From Azadirachta indica (taxonomy: Eukaryota; Streptophyta; Magnoliopsida; Sapindales; Meliaceae): a stretch of DNA of 64,000 nucleotides. The position numbers and the translations under genes were made by a program. Location: assembly GCA_022749755.1 (NCBI GenBank), contig CM040453.1:1324102-1388101 (forward strand), written 5' to 3'. The notes under the pieces are model-generated. The model had not been told where the DNA came from and made no database searches. It worked only from the letters and a program-made list of their open reading frames with translations. Of this stretch, positions 22,490 to 33,257 are shown one piece after another (the first letter of the stretch is position 1; each line of letters begins with the position of its first letter).

Positions 22490-25270
22490 TTGAAAGCTAT
22501 CATATTGACTTCGATGATTCCTGCATCCCTGACCATAGATGTTGCCTTGCTTGTTACTGTTAAGTTTATTCCTAACATCTCCAAAATTGAGACATTTAGA
22601 GGGACCAACTTTAAGCAATGGAGAGATTGGATTTATGGTACTTTGGATGTTCTCAACCTTGCTAGCTATTTAACACAACCAATACCAAATGTTGCCTTAG
22701 AAAATTATCAAGCATGGGTTAGGGGCAATAAGGTATGTCACAATGCCATTTTGAATACAAAGAATTATATGATGTTTATTCTCTCTGTGACAAAGCACAA
22801 GCAATTTATTAGTATCTTTAGAGAAAGAATACATTGTCGAAGTGCAGGTGCCCAAAAATATCTCATTGCCAACTTTTTAGATTTTAAGATGGTAGAAGAC
22901 AAGTCGGTACCACTCAAATTCATGACTGCCATTTGCTGGTCAATGATTTGAAGAATCAGCAAATTACTCTTTCTGAATCATTCCTTATTGAATGTTTGAT
23001 TGAGAAATTGTCTGATTCTTGGAAGGATTACAAGATAGTAATAAACACAAAAAGAAGCAAATCACATTGGAGAATGTGATTATTCACATTCGAATTAAAG
23101 AAAAGAATATGTTGAGGGAACAAAAAGATAAAGCTAAGGAAATTCGTTCCAAGGCCAATATTGTTTAACATGCTGCACCTTATGCGAAGAAGCAAAAAAT
23201 GGATAATAAAAAATCCATGAACAACAAGAAACTAACATTTAAGAAAAAAAGAAATTGCTTTGTGTGTGGCAAGTATAGTCATCATATTGCTGAATGTAAG
23301 TTTACGAAGGGCGATAAAAAGTCTTCTAAGGCTAATGTGGTTGACAAAAAAAATGTAGTCATTGTTGTTGTGGTTTTTTAAGCAAATATGGTTGCCAATG
23401 AGAAACAAGATTGGATTATTGATTCTGGTGCCACCAAGTACATATATAGGAATTGAAGCTCATTTTGTTAGTACACTCAATTGATTGAAAGAGAAGAACG
23501 AGTTTTTCTTAGAGATTCTCACTCTGCTCCAGTTGTAGGAAAAGGAAAAGTTCTTCTTAAATTGACTTCTGAAAAATTTTTTTCCTTAAGTAATGTACTT
23601 CATGTTCCAAATATAAGATATAATTTAATGTTTGTATTTGTTCTTGAAAAAGCAAATATAAAAGTCTCTTTTGAGAGAGACAAGATTGTAATGTCCAAAA
23701 ATAAGGTGTTTATTGGAAAAAGGTATTGTTCCAATGATTTGTTTAAAATTAATGTACTTGACACAATTATTAATAAAAATGTTTCTACTTTTATTTATAT
23801 TGTTGCCACTTTTGATTAATGGCATGGTAGGTTAGGCCATGTAAATTTCTCTTATTTAAAGAAAATGAAAAAAGATAATAAATATTTATGTTACAAACAT
23901 CAATAAATGTGATATTTGTGTTGAATCAAAATTCATCAAGAAAATGAATAAATCTATTATGAATAGAGAATCTGAATTACTTAATTTAATTCATAGTGAT
24001 CTTGGAGATTTTAAGCACACAATGATAAGAGAAGGCAAAAGGTTTTATATAATATTTATTGATGATTTCTTAAAATATACAAAATTATATTTATTGAGAA
24101 ATAAAGATGAAACATTTGAAAAATTCTTAGTTTATAAGAATGAAGTTGAAAATCAATTTGGAAGAAATATTAAAAGATTGAGGTCTAACAGAGGTGGTGA
24201 ATATAAGTCTAATATGCTTAATGAATTTTGTGAAAATCATGGTATAATATATGAAATTACACCTCTTTACTCTCCAAAGTCAAATAGAATAGCTGAAAGG
24301 AAAAATAGAACTTTAAATAAGTAATGAATTCTTTATTAGTAATTTTTGGAGTACTGTGAAATTTGTGAGGGAAGGCAATTTTAACTGCTTACTATCTACA
24401 AAATAGAATACCTTATAAGTAAATAAGAAAAATACTTTATGAGTTATGAAAATGTCATAAGTTTAATCTAACATATCTTAAAGTGTAGAGGTGTTTAGTA
24501 GAGGTTCTAATTCCAAATCTTAAAAGTAGTAGAATAGGATTTAAAACTATTGATTGCATATTTATAGGGTATGCTAAAAATAGTATTGTATACGGATTTA
24601 TGATTTTTGAAGATAAAGAAAAGATATTTGATGTAAACACTACTACAAAGTCTAAAGCTGCAGAATTTTTTGAGAATATTTTTTTAAAAAAAAATCCTGT
24701 CGATTCTCAAAATAGCAATTAAATAATCCAAAAAAATTTTCAACAATGTCCTTCTGAGATTGAAGTAAGAGAATAAGAAAAGCCACTAGTTTGAGTAGTG
24801 ATTTTTATGTCTTTATGATTGAAAATGACCCTCGAACATATGAAGAAGCTATAACTTCACTTGATGCTCCATTTTGGAAAGAAATAGTAAACAATGAGTT
24901 AGACTCAATAATGAGTAATCATGCTTGAAAAATTGTAGATTTGCCTCCTAATACGAAATTGATTGGCTGTAAATGGATTTTCAAGAAAAAACTAAAAGCT
25001 AATGGGTCTATTGATAAGTATAAGGCAGGATTAGTTGCCAAGGATTTTACGCAAAAGAAACATATAAATTATTATGATACTTATGCTCCTGTAACTAGAA
25101 TAACATCCATCAGAGTTTTGCCACTAATTTTTGCCTCTTTAGCATATATAGTTTTGTTGACAGAAAAATACCTTAACCCTTATGTTAGAAACATGATATG
25201 CTCAACATCTTCTTGGAATAAAATATCCCAAAACTTCATTACCATCAAGTTCCACAATAAGCCAAGGTGA
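22490..25270 (+). mobile_element. degenerate Ty1/Copia retrotransposon, gag-PR-IN-RT
   Basis: Domains appear in Copia order. Gag: FKQWRDWIYGTL from about 22608. A CCHC zinc knuckle: CFVC-x4-H-x4-C at about 23256-23297. Protease: DWIIDSGAT at about 23410, followed by a TGA. Pre-integrase: WHGRLGHVN at about 23820. Integrase: IHSDLGDF, IFIDDF, GGEYKSN and AERKNRT, where the second catalytic Asp is Asn (SNRGGEY). Reverse transcriptase start: GCKWIFKKKLKANGS to YDTYAPVTR at about 24965-25100, truncated before the YVDD box. Many stops and frameshifts show it is dead. It sits within the defensin-like cluster. Confidence 0.85.
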
Positions 25271-25419
25271 TTTTCATAGTTATGTTTTCTAATATTGATA
25301 TATGGATCTTTAAACATTAGATTTATGTTAAATTCAACCAACTCTGTATTTAAATGGATATTGTAAAAGTATTTTGTAGTAATTTTCTTTTTGTAATTTC
25401 CTTAATAAATTTGAATAGA

Positions 25420-26045
25420 AAAATTAATTTTTGTTAGTTTTGTAAAGGTTAAACTAATATATTTTGTTAAAAAATTCAATAAAAATTAAACTAATAATTA
25501 TTTTGTAACAATAAAATCATAATTATTTTTTATAAAATTAGAAAATAAAATTTTTATTCTGATTAAATAACCCAATCAATTTTTAAAAATTACAAAGAAA
25601 AATATATTTTTTTCTAAAATTAAATTAGTAATAATTTTGTAGACAAAATTGCATAAAAATTACAATAATAATTACTTTGTAACAATAAAAAAATTAAAAA
25701 TAAATTTGTGAACTCATATTAATTAATAAAAATTACAAAGGAAAAATATATATTTTTTATCTTTAAACTAATAATGATTTTGTAAAACATTTGCATAAAA
25801 ATTAAAATAATAATCTTTTTGTAATAACAAAAAATTAAATATAAATTTGTGAACTTAAATTAATTAATAAAAATTACAAAAATAATACATTCTTGTAGCA
25901 TTACACTAACAATTTTTTTTGGTAAAATTTTGTATAAAATTAAAATGCTAATTATTTTTTAATATTAAAAAATAATTATAAATTTATAACAACAAATTAA
26001 TTTATAAAATATATTAATTACAAAGAAAAAATATGCATTTATGTA
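25420..26045. repeat. AT-rich degenerate tandem repeat
   Basis: Units of roughly 110-130 bp repeat about four times with drift. Shared words are AATTAATAAAAATTACAAA, AAAATATAT, TAATGATTTTGTA and TTTGCATAAAAATTA. It starts soon after the truncated Copia RT, so it could be the remains of the element's flank or an independent AT-rich satellite. No coding sequence. Confidence 0.6.
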
Positions 26046-26353
26046 TAGTTAATTAAACATTAATCCTTGCTTTTTGAGTTAAAGTTGATGGGTTCAAATC
26101 TAGATGACTTTCTTTTTTTTGTTTGTTTATAACGGATATTTACTCAAACCCGACCCAGATAGCTAATTACAAGACTCTCCATCCTGTTTGCAACGATGCC
26201 AAGGTTGAAGATCGAAAAGGCTACCTAGCTATATGCAATTCTTAATTTGATGCATGCCAATATAATTTTATTTTAATTACATCAGTTAATTAATATATCA
26301 ATTGATTAAGAATCCAAATGACCACCTTATCAACTATAATTTATGGATAGTAT

Positions 26354-28536
26354 TGGTATTGAAATTTGTGAATTCAATATCACACAGTAAATATTAAAAT
26401 TTTCTCCTTTTCGCTTAAAAAGAAAAAAAAAACTGCTTTATTGCTTATTTTAGAAACTTCGTAGACGAATTTACATGAAGAGAATGTCATATATATATAT
26501 ATATATATGAGTGCTAACTTCGTTATTCTAATAACATTAAGAATTCTAATAGAATTTGGAGTGTATCTTACAAAATTCTAATTTACCTCAAATATGACTT
26601 CCAATTTTATCTTTATTTTTTTCGCAAGGATTTTTTTTTAGTGGGACTCACTTATGAAACGTCTGACTAGAATCTGTATCAAGTTAAGTCGAGTATGACA
26701 CACTAGTATTGACCAGGTATTGGGCCTGCTAGCATAAAGTCTATTAATTTCCTGCGCTTGTGACAATCTTCCCAAACACTAAACCCCTAATTTTTCAGTG
26801 AAATTAACACTTTCACTGAAAACTTTATTTAATAATAATCTATAAACTTGAACCTCAGCATCTAACAACAACTCCTTCTCTCCATTGTAGATAATTAGGA
26901 TGCATCGTGGCTTAAGCTTGCTTTCAAGTCTTCTTTTATACTTTTTGATTGAAATCGACTTTGCTAATCTCGGACAGAGCTCATCATAAGGTTTGAATTG
27001 TGACCAGGTCTTCTCTTCAACAATTCTTAAACAAAATTTATGATTCTTTCAGTTGTTGTATGGTCTGAACTAAGATAAGATCTTTTTACAAAAATTTTTT
27101 GAGTTTCCAATCTAAACTGTGATTAGATTTTTTGCAAAAATTCTTAAACTTCCGACCTAAACTATGATAAGATTTTTTTGAGAAAATTTCTTAATCTTTC
27201 GATTAGAACTATGATTAAATCTTTTTATAACAGCTCGTTGAATAATCGAAATTTATTAATCTTTTAAGCATTATTGTTTGATCTAAAATGTGATTAGATT
27301 TCTTTATGACAACTTGTTGAATAAACAAAATTTTATAATCTTCTAATCATCGTTATCTGATCCGAACTATAGTCAGACTTTTTTTATAATAACTCTCCGA
27401 ATACTAGGATATCAAAACGAGATAATTGTTGTAATCTGAATCGTGTTCAAATCTTTTTATCAACGATTTTTCAAAGGTAATATTCTTCAGTATCTCCGTG
27501 TTTCATGGTTGCTTGATCTGAACTATGGTCAAATATTTTTGCGAGAACTTCTTAATCTTCTGATCTAAATTATAGTCAAATCTTTTTATAAAAAATTTTT
27601 CCAATCTTCGTTGTTTGATCTGAATTAAGGTCAGATCTTTTTATAAGAATTTTTTGATCTTCTGATCTTAATTGTGGTCAAATCTTTTTTAGAAAATTTC
27701 TTAATTCTTTTGATCTGAACTATGATCAAATCTTTTTGTGAGAACTTCTTGATCTTCTGATCTGAATTGTGGTCAAATCTTTTTAAGAAAACTTTTTGAT
27801 TCTTGTAATCAGAATTGTAGTTAGATTTTTTTTGTAATTTAGAAATACATTTTTTTTTATAGTCTAAGGCTTCTTTACCGTAATTTAAATAGGGTTGTTA
27901 GTGTGATATGGCATTGCATTCGGCATCTTTAGACCTAAGAATACTTATCTTTTACCATAAAATTTTGTTGTTGTGATAACCTTTGGTACTTTACTATAAA
28001 ATTTTTTTGTTGTGATAACCTTTGGTACTTTACTATAAAATTTTGTTGTCGTAATAATCTCTTCTTAAATAATAATAAATTGGCTTCTTATCTTTCCCCA
28101 CAAATAGCGCCAACTATTGATATCAAAATTTATAATTTTGATACCAGACAATAAATATTGAATTTTTCTCTTTTTGCTCTAAAAAAAAAAAAAACTACTT
28201 TATTGCTTATTTAAAAAGTTCATAAATGAATTTACATAAAGAAAATGCAATATATATATATATATATATAAGAGTGTCAACTTCTTTATTCTATTAACAT
28301 AAGAATTTTAATAGAATTTAAAATATATTTTACAGAATTTTAATTTGCCTCAAATGATGACTTCCTTTTCTATCCTTACTTTTTTCGTAAGAATTCTTTT
28401 CTAATCAGACTCACTTATAAAATGTCCAACTAAAATTCTTACCAAACTGAGTCGAGTAGAACGTACTAGTACTGACCATGCATTGGGCTTGATAGCACAA
28501 AGTTCATTAATTTTCTGGTCTCGTGACGATCTTCCA
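26354..28536 (-). mobile_element. minus-strand LTR element without recognisable proteins (LARD/TRIM-like)
   Basis: Two direct repeats of about 420 bp flank a 1.3-kb interior: 26354-26774 and 28118-28536. Read on the minus strand each begins TGG(G)AAGATCGTCAC-like and ends CAATACCA / TTGATATCA, giving the TG...CA form. Just inside the minus-strand 5' LTR (about 28114-28095) the sequence TTGGCGCTATTTGTGGGGAA resembles the primer binding site of plant gypsy-type elements. No gag or pol frame is visible; the interior is repetitive. The LTRs have diverged clearly, so the insertion is old. I found no exact target-site duplication at these ends (AGTAT at 26349 reappears at 28545, eight bases beyond the predicted end). 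Confidence 0.7.
27020..27840. repeat. internal GATC/TGAACTATGGTCA minisatellite-like array
   Basis: The interior of the LTR element is built from drifting units of about 50-65 bp, containing TTGATCTGAACTATGGTCA followed by AATCTTTTTATAAGAA-type sequence. More than ten units are visible. A separate short array (TTACTATAAAATTTTGTTGT plus GTGATAACCTTTGGTAC) occurs at about 27945-28060. Confidence 0.75.
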
Positions 28537-29200
28537 AAATATATAGTATTAATTAACTTGCACAAAGCTTTAATTCTTCATTTTTGGTAATTAAAGCTTG
28601 GAATATTGGAAGTTGTTAATTAAAAAAGTATTGCATGCAGATCATTAATTGAAATTAATGTCGTAATTACTTAATATGCATGAATTAATGAGAACAATAT
28701 TTTAGCAATGTTCAGTATATATGTGTCTTATCAGTGGTTCCCAACTCATCAATTCTTAAATTCTCGCATCAATATTGTTAATTTGTTCTTCAATATATAC
28801 CTAACTTCACGATAAACGAAAACTGAGTGGAAATTACAGAATTCCATCCATCCATGCATCCGTCCATGGTTCATTATCGCGTTCGACAATTTTCCTACGA
28901 AAATAACACAAAATATAATTAACACAGATCTACACTCTAATAATTTTGTTTAATTAATATCTGTCTTTTAAAAAAACGACGCACGTACACTTAATTATTA
29001 GCAGCAGAAAGTTCTGCAGGTTATTAAGGACAATAATAATAATAATTATTATTATTACACATATTCCAAACTCCGTCTCCCCATTCATAGATGAAACTAT
29101 AGAAAAAAATCCTTTTAAGACAATAGTAGCTAGCAGGGAATCGATCTCTTAACACATTTTGTCTTCAGTGATAAGAGACCAAACTAACTAATTAATTGGA
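28537..29200. other. spacer 3' of DEFL-3
   Basis: AT-rich sequence with an ATT/AAT palindromic run near 29030-29056 (AATAATAATAATTATTATTATT), able to form a hairpin, and a CATCCATGCATCC-type short repeat near 28846-28866. No gene seen; the end nearest 29200 is DEFL-3 3'UTR. Confidence 0.4.
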
Positions 29201-29714
29201 CTATGTTTTAGGAGGTCTGCAGGGAAGAACAAGGTGAAGAGAAAGCTTGCACTGGCACTGATTCTCGTAGCAGTATCTATCAGAACACTTTTTAGGGCAC
29301 CGGTTGTCGCAATCGCTGTTAGTAACACAATCATTATTATCAAGGAGATATTGCTGTGGCTTCATCCCCACATCCTCCCCCGCGGTCCTCTTGATTTGAT
29401 TGCCTGAACAAAACCTGCAGTTATCTAGCAAATATGGGATAATATTATATTAATGCCTGCTTGGATTTGTACGTTTTTCAAAATTGTTTTTAATTTCTTT
29501 TCAAATTAAAAAAAAAATTTCTGATTACTGATTTACTGACAAATCATGCAGGCATGTATAATATTGTTCTTATGATATGTAGAAATTTAAATAGAAATGG
29601 GATGTGTTATATCGGTAGAGAAGGAAAAAAATTTTGCTTACAGGAAACGATAGCTAATAGAGCTACCAACAAAGTTAACTTGAGAGAATTAGAAGCTTCT
29701 TTCAGCTTCTCCAT
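29201..29714 (-). CDS. DEFL-3: secreted cysteine-rich (defensin-like) peptide
   Basis: Exons 29714-29642 and 29403-29201 join in phase. Exon 1 gives a signal peptide (MEKLKEASNS then LKLTLLVALLAIVS). Exon 2 has a Cys at the junction, a linker, then NDCVTNSDCDNRC, PKKC, SDRYCYENQCQC and a late Cys (LPCRPPKT). The core spacing C-x5-C-x3-C plus a CxC fits the defensin-like fold, with extra Cys. An ATG two codons upstream (29720) is an alternative start. The gene is on the opposite strand to DEFL-1 and DEFL-2. The role is unknown; the family includes defence and signalling peptides. Confidence 0.7.
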
Positions 29715-29939
29715 TATCATATGAAAAGTAGTATCTATTAAGCGTGAGACCGATGATCATGTAAGTTTTTTATGCGTTTAAATATTGAGAAAAATTTAAA
29801 TGTCACAAAATTAGTCTTGGTCCAGTTGCTTAGAATATTTGGAGACGCAAAGGCATTAACTGGGAGAGACAAAACGCAATTGTAATTAATACTGTCACTG
29901 AAAAAAAAAAAAGCATTGTTGGTTTGATAATACTTCTAG

Positions 29940-29947
29940 TTATTAAG

Positions 29948-29982
<35 letters not shown>
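29940..29982. repeat. TA microsatellite
   Basis: A run of about 15 TA units between DEFL-3 and DEFL-4. A shorter one lies at about 30133-30158, just before DEFL-4. Confidence 0.9.
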
Positions 29983-29985
<3 letters not shown>

Positions 29986-30181
29986 ACATGTTGTCATAAA
30001 ATATGCAAGAGCTTGCACACTAAATATATGACTCCAAATTTGTTAGAAACGCAAAGAATTATATGTGTTTTCTTGTTCTTAATTTATCTATTAACTTAAA
30101 TTTGACCCAGAAAAACTTCACAAAATATCCATATATATACATATATATATATATATATTTCAAATAGTAACAACTTGAAAA

Positions 30182-30541
30182 ATGGAGAAAAATAAATCCC
30201 AACATAAATTGGCTTGCTTGATAGTTCTTCTGTTACTTGCTTCTGGTATATATATACCTTTTTTCTCGCCCTTTCTCTTAGTATTTTTTAAATTGATTTT
30301 GTTTAAAGTATGCTTCTTATATTAATTCTTATTAAAAACAGGACGTGATCAATGTTATTATTGATGTAGGTTTAGAACAAGGTGAAGCAGAAGCAGCAAA
30401 ACATAAAGACAGGTTTTACAGATACTCTAAGGACAAAGATTGTGTACCTGTTTGTGAAGAAACTCCTCATCCCAAGTGTAAAACCCCAACGATGGACATT
30501 GCAGCTGTTTAGGATCGATCAAGCCTCCTCTTCTCTCCTGA
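30182..30541 (+). pseudogene. DEFL-4: frameshifted relative of DEFL-1
   Basis: Exon 1 (30182-30245) encodes an intact signal peptide (MEKNKSQHKLAC...). Exon 2 starts at 30370 and reads SKDKDCVPVCEETPHPKC, clearly DEFL-1-like. Then the frame slips: as written it stops at 30512, while the +1 frame reads NDGHCSCLGSIK and stops at 30541. The slip lies between the fourth and fifth Cys, so the CxC pair is lost. The first Cys of the family is also gone (Tyr in RYSKDKDC, a TGC to TAC change). Two independent losses argue for a real pseudogene rather than a read error. Confidence 0.7.
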
Positions 30542-30639
30542 TCCACCGCAACTTAATTCATAAAATTTTCTTCTTATAATCAAATTACTCTATAGTAAAC
30601 ATAATCTTAATTAATTACCTCATCTCTAGCTCAGTATTA

Positions 30640-30760
30640 CCCTTACTTAACTTGCCCCAGTTGTGAGATACATATAGGTTCTTGCTCGGGAGCTGCAGGT
30701 CCATCCCAATGCGTGCATGGATTTTGTGTTTGTGGTGTAATGGGGATCAGCCACCGTTGA
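30640..30760 (+). pseudogene. DEFL-5: defensin-like second-exon fragment
   Basis: An open stretch reading LTCPSCEIHIGSC, then PSQCVHGFCVCG and a stop at 30758. It has six Cys including a terminal C-x4-C-x-C, like the last part of the other DEFL mature domains. No signal exon or acceptor in phase is visible between it and DEFL-4, so I read it as a detached fragment of another copy. Confidence 0.45.
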
Positions 30761-31390
30761 TTCTTGCTGATCATCATAATTAACTTGAACTATATGCCAT
30801 GATCATCTTTTATTTAATTTTACACACACAAAACAAAAAAGCAGACAATATATTAAAATGCTTTAGCGTGGATGAAAAGAAAATTATTCATAATAATAAT
30901 ATTATTATTATTGTATTTGCATTCAGTCCTGGATCGAAATTGAGTTTGATAAATAATAAATATCTATGTCTATTCAGAATGGTTCTGAACTTAATTCTTG
31001 AATTCTATTATCTATGTTTGCTTTTGTAATTTGGAACTTCCAGTGAATATAAAAAAAAAAAAAATTGACTTGAACCAAGTACTCTTATTCGTTCTATATA
31101 TAGTTTAATTAGGTCTAGAATTAATTCTCATTCGAGTAATACGAAAGAAAATTACTAGAGAGACCTGTAATTTGTTTTTTAAACTTCCATTAATTATTTA
31201 ATACAACAAATTAAATAGTCTCTAAATAAATTAACACAAAGAAGAGAGATTTGAGATGAAAAATTAAAAATAATAAAAATAGAAGCGAAAGTAGTGATGG
31301 CTCAAAATCAAATGTACTGAAAAAGCACTTGTTCAATTAATTATTAAGATATCATGCTTAGCCATCGGCATAGCCGGCGCTTCAATCTGG
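30761..31390. other. spacer between DEFL-5 and the PR-4 pseudogene
   Basis: AT-rich sequence with an ATA/TAT palindromic run near 30888-30912. No gene seen. Confidence 0.4.
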
Positions 31391-31698
31391 TCAACAGTTA
31401 ACGAACTGGTAGTTGACTATAAGGTGGCCTTGAGCGTTGCCTCTTCGATCGGTATCCAGCCGTCGGAACACACCGGCGTCCAAATCTAAACCTCCGTTGC
31501 TGCACTGATCAACAATTCTTACCGTTGCTTGAGCCCCTGTCGATCTATTTGTCACCTGCATTTTCATTAATTAGAAATGGAAAAATATATTAATTAATTA
31601 GCCTCCTTCGATTCTCCTAGGCCTAATTAATTAATTAATTAATTAACTATTCCTGAGAAAAACATACATAGAAATAATATTTTATTGTTTAATGTTTT

Positions 31699-31731
<33 letters not shown>

Positions 31732-32151
31732 TTATATATATAAATTGTTATAAGTAACGTACGTACCCTTAAGCACTTGCCACAAGAAGCTTGTCCGCGA
31801 GATCCGACAGGGCCACAGAAGGCAGTCCATCCAAACTTGCTGCGCCAAGATAAGGGCTTGTTTGCATCCCAGGTTGAGCAAAAAGCACTTACAGCATTCA
31901 AGTTCCATCCATTTTGTTCGGGATTGTAGAAGTGATAAGTTGCTCTCACAATGGAAGCTCTTTGGCCACCACTACCACTAGGGCTTCCACCTACACTTAA
32001 TTTGACAACTCTTAGAAGGCAAACAATACTCATCACTTGAGCCACAGAAACCAAACTGGCTGCAACAAAGGTTGTCGCCCGCACTGCTGGGCAGCGGAGT
32101 AGCCGCCGAATAAAGGAACAACAGCACCATACATACGCTGAATTAACCCAT
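31391..32151 (-). pseudogene. PR-4 (hevein plus barwin) gene with disrupted N-terminal part
   Basis: Exon 2 (31555-31391) and the 3' part of exon 1 (down to 31767) encode a complete barwin domain: [60 protein letters not shown], and the C-terminus VNYQFVNC. Upstream, the hevein (chitin-binding) domain is recognisable as [12 protein letters not shown] but lies in a different frame from the hinge [10 protein letters not shown]. The QQCGRQ start of the mature protein is in yet another frame, with about eight residues missing. An ATG at 32151 meets a stop at its third codon. So the secretory and chitin-binding part is broken while barwin stays clean. A downstream in-frame start could give a non-secreted barwin fragment, but that is speculation. 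Confidence 0.75.
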
Positions 32152-32910
32152 TTTGGTTTTGAAGAGTCGATGAAGGGTGCGGGAATTTATAGCTATATAT
32201 AGCTAGCTAGGGAATTAAAATACCAATATTTTACTGCGGAATTCTGCAATTGCATGAAATGTATTAAAATTGACTTCAACCCTTTGATTAAAAATCTTTT
32301 AACTTGATATTTTTTTGATTCCTGAGAATTAGTTCTAGATCTGGTGTTATAGAAAGTGTTGATGATGATGATGATGATGCAATAATCTTTCTTTCTGCTT
32401 AATATGGGCAATTATTTGAAAGATAGATGAAGATGGGGCAATGGGTTATTTGCAGTAGAAACTTTCTGGTCGAATTTGGCAACTGAAACTGAAAATCCTA
32501 ATAATGGTTCAGTTTCTGGTCATAATAGGTGGCTTATCCCCAGCTATTCTTATCTAAAGGACTGTGACTAGGATTCCAATGTTGAGCCTGTAAATATCTT
32601 GGGCTGGGCCTTTGCTACTCTTTCAAGTTTATTGATTAAATCGAATGAAATTAGAGTTGTAATATCTTCAACTATTTTTTAATTAAAATTATTACTGAAA
32701 ACCATGTTATCAGAGGAGTTTGCGCACACAGGTTAATGTTATGACTTATGACATGATTCATGTGTACACGAGAGTGTAGGAAAGATTTTTCCTGTTTTTT
32801 CTTTATTATTATTACTATTACTGTTGTGGGGAATGAAGAAGAGGATACATTGCAGATATAGAAAGATAGATTAATTTAATCTATTCCAGGGATTTTGAGA
32901 TGTTGATTGA
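32152..32910. other. spacer between the PR-4 pseudogene and DEFL-6
   Basis: A GAT microsatellite lies at about 32360-32378. No gene seen. It holds the remaining promoter of the PR-4 relic and the 3'UTR of DEFL-6. Confidence 0.4.
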
Positions 32911-33257
32911 TCAGCCGACATTGCAGCCGCAAACACAAAGTCCCGCTGTACACTTGTTGACAGTGCACCCTCGGCATCTGCTCACACAGTCAGAAGGGCG
33001 TACGCATTGAACTTGATCCGGCTTCAACTCCTCCGCCATTTCCCTTCCTTCAGCCCCTCCCATTAAACCTGTCAAACCAAACCAAACCAAACAAAACAAA
33101 TCGAATAAACCATGTTTTGTTGAAAAGCAAACACTATATATGCGTCAATCATAATAAGACAAGGTAGAGGAGAGATATTTAATTATCTTTCTTTCTTACA
33201 GGAAGCAGAAGCTATCAGGACTAGCAAGAAAGTTAACTTGAATACAGCTTTCTCCAT
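32911..33257 (-). CDS. DEFL-6: secreted cysteine-rich (defensin-like) peptide
   Basis: Exons 33257-33200 and 33068-32911 join in phase. Exon 1 is a signal peptide (MEKAVFKLTFLLVLIASAS). Exon 2 has a short acidic linker, then QCVRPSDCVSRC, RGC, TVNKC and TAGLCVCGC. Eight Cys are spaced C-x5-C-x3-C-x2-C-x4-C-x4-C-x-C-x-C, followed by NVG. The ME-K start, the hydrophobic core and the splice position (Cys codon split T|GT) match DEFL-3, so the two minus-strand copies are close relatives. All parts are intact. The function is unknown. Confidence 0.72.

Noticed and set aside
26354..28060. CRISPR-like regularly spaced repeats
   Set aside because: Units drift, spacers are not unique, and the array sits inside an LTR element in a plant nuclear genome.
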